Below are positions 17,336 through 25,507 of a DNA stretch of 50,204 nucleotides, piece after piece. The notes beneath the pieces were generated by a model, which was given only the letters and a program-made list of their open reading frames with translations, was not told the origin of the DNA and did no database searches. Positions within the stretch are counted from its first letter, which is position 1. The number at the start of each line of letters is the position of its first letter. This stretch comes from Megasphaera sp. (lineage in GTDB: Bacteria; Bacillota; Negativicutes; Veillonellales; Megasphaeraceae), in assembly GCA_022649055.1 (NCBI GenBank), contig JALCNL010000006.1, positions 1 through 50,204 of the forward strand, in the 5' to 3' direction. The translations under genes were made by a program, and so were the position numbers.

Positions 17336-19519
17336 ATGAAACATTTGAAAATAGCGTATAGTTTTGATGTACAATATTATTTTGTAGACAGTGATCGGGA
17401 AATAGTCCCTATTGAACAGACCGATTTCACCGATATTGCCGTTGCCGTGGTATCGGATCAAGACTTTGATTATATTGATAAGATTGACGCTGCCGGTTTT
17501 GGAGTACCTATTATGGTGATTATGCCGGGAGGAGAAAAGATGCCTTCCCAGTATGTGGATAAGGTAGATTGTGTAATTACAGAAGAGATGGTTAATAAGA
17601 GCCGATGCATTGAGATGGCGGAACGCTTGGCAAGTAATTATGAACAACATGTGCTGCCTCCCTTTTTTGCAGATCTTGTGGATTATGTCAGTGAAAAAAA
17701 TAATCCGTTTGATTGTCCGGGACACCAAGACGGAGAATTTTTTAAAAAACATCCGGCAGGGCGATATTTATATGATTTTTATGGCCCCCATATTTTCCAA
17801 TCGGATATTTGCAATGCTGATGTTACATTAGGAGATTTGCTGATTCACGAAGGGCCGGCACTAGAAGCACAAGATTTTGCGGCAGAAGTATTTCATGCTG
17901 ATAAGACATATTTTGTCCTGAACGGAACGTCTTCTTCGAATAAAGTTGTGACTAATGCGCTTTTGACCCCGGGAGATCTTGTGCTTTATGATCGCAATAA
18001 CCACAAATCTGTAGCATTGGGAGCGTTGGTACAGGCGGGAGCGACACCGGTATATTTAGAAACGGCGCGTAATCCCTACGGATTTATTGGCGGTATTGAC
18101 GACCATTGTTTTAACGAAATGTATCTCAGAAAACTGGCAGCTGAAAGAAATCCGGAAAAAGCGAAACAAAAACGTCCTTTCCGTTTGGCTGTTATTCAGC
18201 TGGGAACATATGATGGCACACTGTATAATGCACGATATGTGGTGGATAAAATCGGGCCTCTCTGCGATTATATTCTCTTTGATTCTGCCTGGGTAGGATA
18301 TGAACAGTTTATCCCCATGTTGCGGGACTGCAGCCCTTTGTTATTGCATTTAACACCGGAGGACCCGGGTATTATGGTGACGCAGTCTGTTCACAAGCAA
18401 CAAGCCGGTTTTTCACAGGCTTCCCAGATCCACAAAAAAGATAGTCATATTAGTGATCAAGAACGGTATTGCAATCATAAGCGTTTTAATAATTCTTTTA
18501 TGGCGAATGCCTCGACGAGTCCGTTTTATCCGATGTTTGCAACTATTGCTGTCAATGCAAAAATCCATTCGGGCGATGCGGGACGTAAAATGTGGAGGGA
18601 TTGTGTTAAGATGGGCATCAAAGTCCGTAAAGATATTTTGCGGCGCTGTGAATATATTAAACCTTTCATATCTCCTATTGTACATGGAAAGCGCTGGCAG
18701 GATGGGGATACGGAGGCGATGGTTGATGATTTGGCTTACTTTTCCTTTGAGCCAGGAGCTAAGTGGCATGCTTTTGAGGGATATGGACCCGGGCAATATC
18801 TAGTGGATCCTTGTAAGCTTTTACTTACCACTCCGGGAATCAATCCGGAAACAGGACAGTATGAAGAATTTGGCATTCATGCTAATATTTTAGCAACTTA
18901 TTTGCGTGGGAATGGCGTTATTCCAGAGAAATGTGATCTTAATTCTATTTTATTCTTGTTGACGCCGGCAGAAAATAAAAATAAACTACGTTTCCTCACA
19001 TCACAACTTGTACGTTTTGAACGCTTTATTGAAAAGGATGTTCCTATGGAGGAAGTACTTCTTGGTGTGTATAATTTGCATCCGGCACGTTATGCAGGAT
19101 ATCATATACGGCAGCTTTGTCAGGAAATGCATGATTTTTATAAGGACCGCAATGTTAAAGATTTGCAAAAGAAATTATTTCGCCGGGAATATTTTCCGGA
19201 ATATGTTATGAATCCGCAAGCGGCACAATATGCTTTTATTCGCGGACAAAGCGAACTTGTACCATTATCTGAGATAGAGGGGCGTATTGCGCTTGAAGGA
19301 GCCCTCCCGTATCCACCAGGGGTCCTCTGCGTTGTACCTGGAGAACGTTGGTCACAAACTGCTGTGCAGTATTTTCAAACACTGGAAGAAAGTATCAATA
19401 TTCTTCCAGGCTTTGCTTCGGAAATTCAAGGCGTATACCTTGAAAAAGAAGACACTAAAACAAAAGCTTACGGATATGTATTGACAGAAAAAGCGGAAAA
19501 AGATATATTAAAGAAATAA
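17336..19519 (+). CDS. speF: Ornithine decarboxylase (SpeF/SpeC type)
   Basis: This fold-I Orn/Lys/Arg decarboxylase makes putrescine from ornithine with PLP. The 727 residues match the length of E. coli SpeF. An N-terminal response-regulator-like wing domain covers roughly residues 1-105, the PLP core begins FDCPGHQDGEF, includes NGTSSSNKVV and DRNNHKS, and has the PLP lysine K354 in QSVHKQQAGFSQ; a C-terminal domain follows. Resemblance to SpeF, for example LNGTSSSNKVVTNALLTPGD, is very high, so ornithine is preferred over lysine as the substrate. It lies just after the ornithine-branch arg genes but has its own transcription unit and terminator. Confidence 0.92.
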   Translation: MKHLKIAYSFDVQYYFVDSDREIVPIEQTDFTDIAVAVVSDQDFDYIDKIDAAGFGVPIMVIMPGGEKMPSQYVDKVDCVITEEMVNKSRCIEMAERLASNYEQHVLPPFFADLVDYVSEKNNPFDCPGHQDGEFFKKHPAGRYLYDFYGPHIFQSDICNADVTLGDLLIHEGPALEAQDFAAEVFHADKTYFVLNGTSSSNKVVTNALLTPGDLVLYDRNNHKSVALGALVQAGATPVYLETARNPYGFIGGIDDHCFNEMYLRKLAAERNPEKAKQKRPFRLAVIQLGTYDGTLYNARYVVDKIGPLCDYILFDSAWVGYEQFIPMLRDCSPLLLHLTPEDPGIMVTQSVHKQQAGFSQASQIHKKDSHISDQERYCNHKRFNNSFMANASTSPFYPMFATIAVNAKIHSGDAGRKMWRDCVKMGIKVRKDILRRCEYIKPFISPIVHGKRWQDGDTEAMVDDLAYFSFEPGAKWHAFEGYGPGQYLVDPCKLLLTTPGINPETGQYEEFGIHANILATYLRGNGVIPEKCDLNSILFLLTPAENKNKLRFLTSQLVRFERFIEKDVPMEEVLLGVYNLHPARYAGYHIRQLCQEMHDFYKDRNVKDLQKKLFRREYFPEYVMNPQAAQYAFIRGQSELVPLSEIEGRIALEGALPYPPGVLCVVPGERWSQTAVQYFQTLEESINILPGFASEIQGVYLEKEDTKTKAYGYVLTEKAEKDILKK

Positions 19520-19523
19520 AAAT

Positions 19524-19570
19524 AAAAGCCGTTCATTATATACAAACTAATGAACGGCTTTTATTTTTAT
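19524..19570. terminator. Bidirectional terminator between speF and metQ
   Basis: A perfect 15-bp stem (19524-19538 with 19548-19562) starts with A4 and ends in T-rich sequence, serving the converging speF and metQ units. Confidence 0.85.
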
Positions 19571-19621
19571 TCAGGACAGACAGGAATCTTATCATTTTAT
19601 AAAATAGATAGCATAGCATTA

Positions 19622-20455
19622 TCAGAAACTGGGAAGAATAGCTCCCTTATATTTTTCTTCGATGAATTTTTTGACTTCCGGTGATTGCAATGCCTTTATC
19701 AGTTTTTGAATTTCGGGACGATTGATGTCTCCTTCACGGACCACGAGAATGTTGGCATATGGAGAATCTTTTGATTCCAGATATAATGCATCTTTTAAAG
19801 GATTAAGATTTGCTTCCATAGCGAAGTTTGTATTAATGACGGCAATATCTACATCACTTAAGGAACGGGGAATTTGTGCAGCGTCTAGCTCAACAAACTG
19901 AAGTTGTTTTGGATTATTTGTAATATCTTGTACTGTTGAAGTAATGTTATCTTTGTCTTTTAACGTAATAAGACCGGCTGATTGAAGTATGAGCAATGCC
20001 CGGCCGCCATTGGTTGGATCATTTGGAATCGCTACTTTGGCATTGTCGGGAAGGTTCTTTAAATCCGTGATTTTCTTTGAATATACACCCATCGGTTCCA
20101 AATGAACTTTGCAGGCTTCTTGAAGTTTTAGACCATGTTCGGCATCGAATTTGTCCAAGTATGGTTTATGTTGAAAAAAGTTAGCATCTAGTTCTTTGTC
20201 GGCAAGAGCCAAGTTGGGTTTTACATAGTCCGTGAATTCAACGATTTTTAGATTTACTCCTTCTTTTGCAAGTAATGGTTTGATTTCGTTGAGAATTTCA
20301 CTGTGAGGTACCGGTGTAGCACCGACGGTGATGGTGACATTTTTGGAACCGTCTTTGTTGTTCTCGGGAGTGCTGCTGCCGCAGCCACTGGCAAGGAGCG
20401 CTAGTGACAAAAGAGTTGTAGCAGCTAGAAAAGTGAGTTTTTTAAATTGTTTCAT
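19622..20455 (-). CDS. metQ: Methionine ABC transporter substrate-binding lipoprotein
   Basis: MetQ is the membrane-anchored binding protein of the D/L-methionine importer MetNIQ. The 277-residue protein has a lipoprotein signal peptide with LASGC, acylated Cys at residue 25. The NLPA-family body starts ITVGATPVPHSEIL and contains FTDYVKPNLAL and ANFFQHKPYLD. GGAGG precedes the ATG at 20455. A SAM-I riboswitch lies in its leader, which fixes the methionine link. The permease and ATPase genes metI and metN are not adjacent and must be elsewhere, so this is a stand-alone binding-protein gene. Confidence 0.94.
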   Translation of the reverse strand: MKQFKKLTFLAATTLLSLALLASGCGSSTPENNKDGSKNVTITVGATPVPHSEILNEIKPLLAKEGVNLKIVEFTDYVKPNLALADKELDANFFQHKPYLDKFDAEHGLKLQEACKVHLEPMGVYSKKITDLKNLPDNAKVAIPNDPTNGGRALLILQSAGLITLKDKDNITSTVQDITNNPKQLQFVELDAAQIPRSLSDVDIAVINTNFAMEANLNPLKDALYLESKDSPYANILVVREGDINRPEIQKLIKALQSPEVKKFIEEKYKGAILPSF

Positions 20456-20504
20456 GCATGATTCCTCCTAGGGGGATAGATTTGACACCGAGCTTTTTCC
20501 ATAA

Positions 20505-20650
20505 AAATAACCTCTTTCCCAAAAGAGAAAGAGGCATGTAAAACGTATCTTTATCTCTCGGAATTTCTTCCGCAGGAATTGGCACCGTGTTATCGGTTGC
20601 CGGGCTTCATAGGGCCAGTCCCTCCGCCTCTCTGGATAAAAGCATCTGTA
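20505..20650 (-). promoter_or_regulatory. SAM-I riboswitch (S box) of metQ
   Basis: Read on the minus strand, the aptamer (about 20645-20545) carries the S-box core CAGAGAGGCGGAGGGACTGG, then ATGAAGCCCGGCAACC, closed by a TTTATC/GATAAA basal helix. It is followed by an intrinsic terminator, CCTCTTTC (20534-20527) with GAAAGAGG (20518-20511), and a T-rich tract. Known mechanism: bound SAM favours the terminator and shuts off metQ. Confidence 0.95.
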
Positions 20651-20665
20651 GTTGTCTTATAAACG

Positions 20666-20693
20666 AGTATATCATGAAAAAATAAATTGTCAA
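20666..20693 (-). promoter_or_regulatory. metQ promoter
   Basis: Minus-strand TTGACA (20693-20688) and TATACT (20671-20666), 16 bases apart, directly before the SAM riboswitch. Confidence 0.7.
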
Positions 20694-20706
20694 GAAAAAA
20701 AATTTT

Positions 20707-20735
20707 TTGACATGGTTACTGTTTACAGGTACAAT
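20707..20735 (+). promoter_or_regulatory. brnQ promoter
   Basis: TTGACA at 20707-20712 and TACAAT at 20730-20735, 17 bases apart. Its -35 box is only 13 bases from the -35 box of the divergent metQ promoter. Confidence 0.7.
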
Positions 20736-20782
20736 ACGTAAGTATGGAAGACTGCGGATGCTCTTGAAAGGAGCTTCGCTAT

Positions 20783-22114
20783 ATGTTAAAAAAAGGTATG
20801 CAGATTGGATTATTATTATTCGGCATTTTCTTTGGTGCCGGAAATCTTATATTTCCCCCGTCCCTCGGCTTTCAAGCGGGGAATCAGTTTATGCCGGCCA
20901 TTATTGGTTTTATTGTAACCGGAGTTGGCATGCCTGTTATTGCACTTATTGTGGGAACTTTTAATCCCGGTGGTTTCCGTGCGGAAATGAATCGTAAAAT
21001 TTCACCGTTATTTTCTTTACTTATACTTTCTCTTATTTATTTATCTATTGGGCCGTTAATGGCGATACCTCGTACAGCAGCGACATCATTTTCCGTTGGC
21101 ATTCTCCCTATTGTAGGTAATGGAACTTGGCAACTGGCTGCTTATACTATTCTGTATTTTGGATTGGCGTGGTGGCTGGCTATTACACCCTCTAAATTAT
21201 TATCGCGCGTCGGTAAGGTGTTAACCCCGATTTTTGCAATTATGATTATTCTGCTTTTTACTTTGGGGCTGACCGTTTTTACGACGCCGGAATTGGCGAT
21301 TCCCATCGGTAAATACGCCGAAGCAGCTTTTGGCAGTGGTTTTATCGAAGGGTACAATACAGTAGATACACTGGCATCTTTTGCTTTTTGTATTATTGCG
21401 TTGAATACGTTGAAGCAATTGGGTTTTAATTCAATGAAAGAATATTATACCAGCGTGTGGTCTGCCGGTATATCCGTGGCAGTGCTTATGTCGGTTTTAT
21501 ATATGGGACTGGGGTTCTTAGGAAATCATTTTCCTATTCCAGCAGCAGTGTACCATGATCCGGCGGTCAATATTGGTGCATATGTATTGACGCAGGCTTC
21601 GTATGAGCTGTTTGGCAGCATAGGTGTATGGTTTTTGGCGGTTATGGTAGTTATTACTTGTTTTACGACCTCCGTTGGACTTATTACATCTGTTGCAGAA
21701 TTTTTTTCTCAGGAATTTCCCATTATATCATATAAACAGTATGTTACTATATGTTCTTTGGTAAGCTTGGCAGTGGCAAACTTGGGACTGAACCAAATTA
21801 TTAAAGTGTCCCTGCCGATGCTGTTGTTCTTGTATCCTATTGCTATTTCTGTTGTGGTATTGATTATTGTCAATAAATTTGTACTATTGTCTCGTATAGG
21901 TATGAGATTAACCATAACCGTAGCAGCAGGTATTGCGGTAATTGATATATTGAATCAATTTGCTCACCTTGCGTGGGCACAATCTTTTATATCCATGCTG
22001 CCTTTGGGTACAAGCGGGCAAGGGTGGATTGTTCCGGTTATTGTTTGTGTTTTTCTTTCTCTTATACTGCCGCATAAGATCAGCGGTGATGTGGAAAAAG
22101 TCATAGATATTTAA
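20783..22114 (+). CDS. brnQ: Branched-chain amino acid:cation symporter BrnQ (LIVCS family)
   Basis: BrnQ imports leucine, isoleucine and valine with Na+ or H+. The 443-residue protein has about twelve membrane helices and begins with the family hallmark LFGIFFGAGNLIFPPSLGFQAG. Further family segments are PRTAATSFSVGILP and DTLASFAFCIIALNTLKQLG. GAAAGGAG precedes ATG 20783, and an earlier out-of-frame opening at 20707 is not a gene. It has its own promoter, divergent from metQ, and no attenuator is visible in its short leader. Confidence 0.94.
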   Translation: MLKKGMQIGLLLFGIFFGAGNLIFPPSLGFQAGNQFMPAIIGFIVTGVGMPVIALIVGTFNPGGFRAEMNRKISPLFSLLILSLIYLSIGPLMAIPRTAATSFSVGILPIVGNGTWQLAAYTILYFGLAWWLAITPSKLLSRVGKVLTPIFAIMIILLFTLGLTVFTTPELAIPIGKYAEAAFGSGFIEGYNTVDTLASFAFCIIALNTLKQLGFNSMKEYYTSVWSAGISVAVLMSVLYMGLGFLGNHFPIPAAVYHDPAVNIGAYVLTQASYELFGSIGVWFLAVMVVITCFTTSVGLITSVAEFFSQEFPIISYKQYVTICSLVSLAVANLGLNQIIKVSLPMLLFLYPIAISVVVLIIVNKFVLLSRIGMRLTITVAAGIAVIDILNQFAHLAWAQSFISMLPLGTSGQGWIVPVIVCVFLSLILPHKISGDVEKVIDI

Positions 22115-22156
22115 AACTAAGGTGAGAGAGCTCCGTAGGTTTTCCAGTTAAAACTA

Positions 22157-22184
22157 TTGACATACGTTAAAAATCAGGTATAAT
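22157..22184 (+). promoter_or_regulatory. Promoter of the T-box/ECF operon
   Basis: TTGACA at 22157-22162 and TATAAT at 22179-22184, 16 bases apart; expected start near 22191 just before the T-box. Confidence 0.75.
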
Positions 22185-22190
22185 TACAAG

Positions 22191-22482
22191 TAACTTAAAA
22201 TAAATCGATGAACGAAACGAGTACATACAAAACGACAGTTGCAGCGAGCCGATGACAGTGAGAGTTCGGTACAGGTCAATGAATGGAATGGATTCGGGAG
22301 ATGCGGCCTGAACGGGAACAAGTAGGGCACGACGGTGTATTTCCACCGCTATCAAAGAAACGTGTATCGCTTAGGCCGTACATGTAAAGCCGGACTAATC
22401 ATAGTCAATTGGGGTGGCACCGCGGAAGAATTATAAGCCTTTCGTCCCTTGCTTAATAAGCAAAGGATGAAAGGCTTTTTTT
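22191..22482 (+). promoter_or_regulatory. T-box leader, specifier read as TGG (tRNA-Trp)
   Basis: The leader has a stem I opening with GATGAACGAAACGAGTA, an apical segment GCGAGCCGATGACAGTGAGAG, and the T-box core GGGGTGGCACCGCGG at 22411-22425. A terminator with AAGCCTTTC pairing to GAAAGGCTT and a T-run ends near 22482. Aligning the specifier region GGAA-TGG-ATTC with the B. subtilis glyQS leader (GAAA-GGC-ATTC) puts the specifier at TGG, 22289-22291. Expected action: uncharged tRNA-Trp pairs with the leader and allows read-through into the transporter genes. Confidence 0.88.
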
Positions 22483-22504
22483 GTATAAATAGGAGGCTGA
22501 GATA

Positions 22505-24001
22505 ATGGAACATATTGCGGATATTTCAATATTAGAATTTCATCACAGACAAGGTGGTCAATATAGATGGATTACGGTGAGTACATTGCTTTTAGCGATA
22601 GCGACTATTCTTCGTCTGGTATCTCCGAGTGTGGCTGGGTTTACTCCTAATTGGGCGATTGCGATGTATTGTATCGCGATTCATCTGACTAAGCCTACAT
22701 ATAAGCAATCCTTCGGTATTGGCATGGTATATGCTTTCGTTGGAGTTCTTACGTCCAAGGCGGCATTTCCCTACGGGGATTTCATTAGTGAGCCGGTTGC
22801 GGCGTTGCTTTGTTGTTTTGCAGTAAAACATTTGGATATCATTAAGTGTAAAGGGCATACGGTTCTTCCCGCTTTTACGGGATTGATTTGTACCATCATT
22901 TCCGGAACCATATTTTTAACAACTTTTAAATTAGCGTTGAATATTCCAGATTCAGTTTTTTTTAATGTGATGCTCCCGGCAGTATGCATTATAGGCCTTA
23001 TCAACGGAGTGACAACCCCGGTATTGTATTATCCGGCAGAAAAATTGTTTGCCATGAGAGGAATCATTGACGTCAAATCAGAAGAAATGGAAGTATCCGA
23101 TCATAGCCGATTTAAGTTAAGTCCATTGCGTGAAGGACTTATTTCTATGGAACATTTATCTTATACCTATAATAAAAAGAGTAAACCGGCATTGGATAAT
23201 ATTAGTCTTTCTATCCATCAAGGGGATTTCCTTGTCATTACAGGTGAAAGCGGAAGCGGCAAAAGTGCTTTGTGCATGGCGATGTCTGGAGCCATTCCAC
23301 ATTACTATGGAGGCGTTATGAAAGGAATGGTCTTTGTAGATAACAAAGCGACAACGCAAGTTAGTATTGCTGATCTTGTTTGTCATGTAGGCATGATGTT
23401 GGATGATTATGATAGTCAGTTGGTAGCAATGACGGTAGAAGAAGAAATCGCATTTAGCTTGCAGAACCAGGGGATTGCTCCGAACAAGATAGAAGAAGCA
23501 ATCGAACATGCGTTAACAAAGGTCAAACTTACAGCGTATCGAAAACGTGAAATCAGTAAACTTTCGGGAGGACAAAGACAACGTTTGGTTATTGCGGGAG
23601 TTTTAGCTACCAATCCGGATATTTTGGTGTTTGATCAGCCGACATCTGCACTTGATCCGGAAGGAACACGGGATTTTTATCAATTATTGCACGATTTAAA
23701 TGTTAATTACAAACATACTATAATTGTGGTAGAACATACATTGGAGGCTGTTTTGCCGTATGCGAACCGCCTGATTCTTATACAGAAGGGACGTATTGCT
23801 TGCGATGGGGACGTAGTGACAACGCTGCGTTTTATGTATGAAAACAATATATACGCAACGGCGGTTCCACAAGTGTTTGCTTGTCAAATGACGCTTGAGA
23901 AAGCAGGGTGCAATGTCGGAGATATAGCATGGCTTGATTTGGATACCGCTATAAATAGTTTAAAGCAGTGTTGCCCGAATGGAGGTAGAATAGCATGTTA
24001 G
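22505..24001 (+). CDS. TrpP-like substrate domain fused to ECF ATPase (copy 1)
   Basis: Residues 1 to about 200 form a small integral membrane domain of five to six helices resembling the TrpP S-component of tryptophan ECF transporters (segments TPNWAIAMY, LTSKAAFPYGDFISEPV). Residues about 212-450 are an ABC ATPase with Walker A GESGSGKS at 247-254, LSGGQ at 353-357 and Walker B ILVFDQPTS. Here the usual catalytic glutamate is Gln378. S-domain and ATPase are normally separate ECF proteins. With the next two genes it should form a complete importer; the Trp T-box suggests tryptophan. ATG 22505 follows AGGAGG. It overlaps the next gene by seven bases. Confidence 0.8.
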   Translation: MEHIADISILEFHHRQGGQYRWITVSTLLLAIATILRLVSPSVAGFTPNWAIAMYCIAIHLTKPTYKQSFGIGMVYAFVGVLTSKAAFPYGDFISEPVAALLCCFAVKHLDIIKCKGHTVLPAFTGLICTIISGTIFLTTFKLALNIPDSVFFNVMLPAVCIIGLINGVTTPVLYYPAEKLFAMRGIIDVKSEEMEVSDHSRFKLSPLREGLISMEHLSYTYNKKSKPALDNISLSIHQGDFLVITGESGSGKSALCMAMSGAIPHYYGGVMKGMVFVDNKATTQVSIADLVCHVGMMLDDYDSQLVAMTVEEEIAFSLQNQGIAPNKIEEAIEHALTKVKLTAYRKREISKLSGGQRQRLVIAGVLATNPDILVFDQPTSALDPEGTRDFYQLLHDLNVNYKHTIIVVEHTLEAVLPYANRLILIQKGRIACDGDVVTTLRFMYENNIYATAVPQVFACQMTLEKAGCNVGDIAWLDLDTAINSLKQCCPNGGRIAC

Positions 24002-24807
24002 AAATGAAAAATGTTAATTTCGATTATGGTAATGGTGTTCCTATATTAAAAGAGGTAAATTTAACTATCGGTGAAGGCGAATTTATCGGCCTGGGCGGAC
24101 GTAACGGCTGTGGAAAAACAACGGTTACGCGGTTGCTGATGGGATTAGAAAAACCTGTGCAGGGAGATATTCTTAAAGATGGGAAAAGTATTATTAAGCA
24201 GGATGCTTCTATACGCAGCCGGTTTATTGGCTATGTGTTCCAACGCCCGGAACGGCAAATGTTTCGTCCTACCGTAGCACAGGAAATTGCCTACGGTCCA
24301 CAGCAATTAGGGATGACAAAAAAGGAGACCGGAGAAGCCGTTGCAGAGGCTATGGAGGCAGCCGGGCTGCAGAAACTGGCATACGCATATCCGCCGAATT
24401 TGAACCGTGGGGAAAAACAAAGAGTGGCAATCGCTTCAGCATTAGCTATGCATACGCAATATCTGATTCTTGATGAACCAACCAGCGGTCAGGATAGTGC
24501 GGAAAAGGAAAAACTTATGATGCTGCTTACAAAACTTAATGACGCCGGATTGACGATATTGCTTATTACACACGATATGGATATTTTGGCGCAATATTGT
24601 AAACGTGTTATTGTTATGGGGCATCAAACAAAATATTTTGATGGGACCCCTCAAAAATTATTTACCGAATGCGATGAATTAATGGATTTAGGATTGACTA
24701 GGCCGCAGTCTGTTACCTTATCGATGGCTGTTGCGGGAATGAAATATTGCAAATCCATGGCTGAATTTCAAGATGAAATGATAAAAAGATTAGGAGGAAA
24801 TGCATGA
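23995..24807 (+). CDS. ECF transporter second ATPase (EcfA2-like)
   Basis: This 270-residue ABC ATPase has Walker A GRNGCGKT at residues 35-42, a Q-loop region VFQRPERQMF near 81-90, and Walker B LILDEPTS with Glu161. The signature loop reads LNRGE (136-140) in place of LSGGQ. That change would weaken the ATP site formed with its partner's Walker A. It is soluble and should pair with the ATPase half of a fused neighbour and dock on the EcfT protein. The start lies inside copy 1, and its stop overlaps the EcfT start (ATGA), so the genes are tightly coupled. Confidence 0.85.
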   Translation: MLEMKNVNFDYGNGVPILKEVNLTIGEGEFIGLGGRNGCGKTTVTRLLMGLEKPVQGDILKDGKSIIKQDASIRSRFIGYVFQRPERQMFRPTVAQEIAYGPQQLGMTKKETGEAVAEAMEAAGLQKLAYAYPPNLNRGEKQRVAIASALAMHTQYLILDEPTSGQDSAEKEKLMMLLTKLNDAGLTILLITHDMDILAQYCKRVIVMGHQTKYFDGTPQKLFTECDELMDLGLTRPQSVTLSMAVAGMKYCKSMAEFQDEMIKRLGGNA

Positions 24808-25496
24808 TGATTAAAAACATGGTACCTGTAACAAAATTAATTGCGACGTTTGCATTTTCTTTTTGGGCGCTTGTCATGCATACTACAATACCGCTGATTA
24901 TTTTGGTTGCGGCAGAGTTATTGATACTCGCGGTTTGCGGTAATTTACAGCGTAACAGCAAAGCCGTAGGCAGTCTTGCTGTTTTTGCTGTTTTTCTTGG
25001 GTTTGTCCAGCTTTTAGGCGGCGGTTCCGTAGAATCGGCTTATGTTACGGGGCTGCGTATGATGGCGATGACTGTTGTTTTTATTATACTTTTGACCACA
25101 ACGCGGTTACAAGATTTGACAGCGGCGATGGTTACACAAATTAAGATTCCTTATGAATATGCGTTCATGTTTACAGCAGCACTCCGTTTTGTTCCCGATT
25201 TTATTGCTGAAAGTAAAGCTGTGCAAGAAGCACAAGCTTGCAGGGGACTTTCCGTAAAGGGAAATGTGTTTAAACGCATGATTAATTATATGAGTGTTAT
25301 CCAGCCGCTTATGTTAAAATCGTTAAGTCGGTCAGAAACAATGGCTCTCAGTTTAGAATTGCGCGGTTTTGGCAGTCAGCAGCGTCATAGTTTTATGAGT
25401 AATGTACAACCAAACGCGATGGATTATGGCCTGATCGGGGGTATGATACTTATCAGTGCCGTTGTTATATATTTGCGTATTCATGGTATCGTATAA
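24804..25496 (+). CDS. ECF transporter transmembrane subunit EcfT
   Basis: EcfT couples ATP hydrolysis to movement of the S-component. The 230-residue protein has about five to six hydrophobic helices and two coupling-helix motifs, ACRGLSV near residue 146 and ELRGFG near residue 188. These correspond to the paired ARG-type motifs that contact the two ATPases. ATG 24804 and 24807 are both possible. It sits between the two fused S-ATPase genes and should serve one or both of them. Confidence 0.87.
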   Translation: MMIKNMVPVTKLIATFAFSFWALVMHTTIPLIILVAAELLILAVCGNLQRNSKAVGSLAVFAVFLGFVQLLGGGSVESAYVTGLRMMAMTVVFIILLTTTRLQDLTAAMVTQIKIPYEYAFMFTAALRFVPDFIAESKAVQEAQACRGLSVKGNVFKRMINYMSVIQPLMLKSLSRSETMALSLELRGFGSQQRHSFMSNVQPNAMDYGLIGGMILISAVVIYLRIHGIV

Positions 25497-25507
25497 GGAG
25501 TCGGCAG

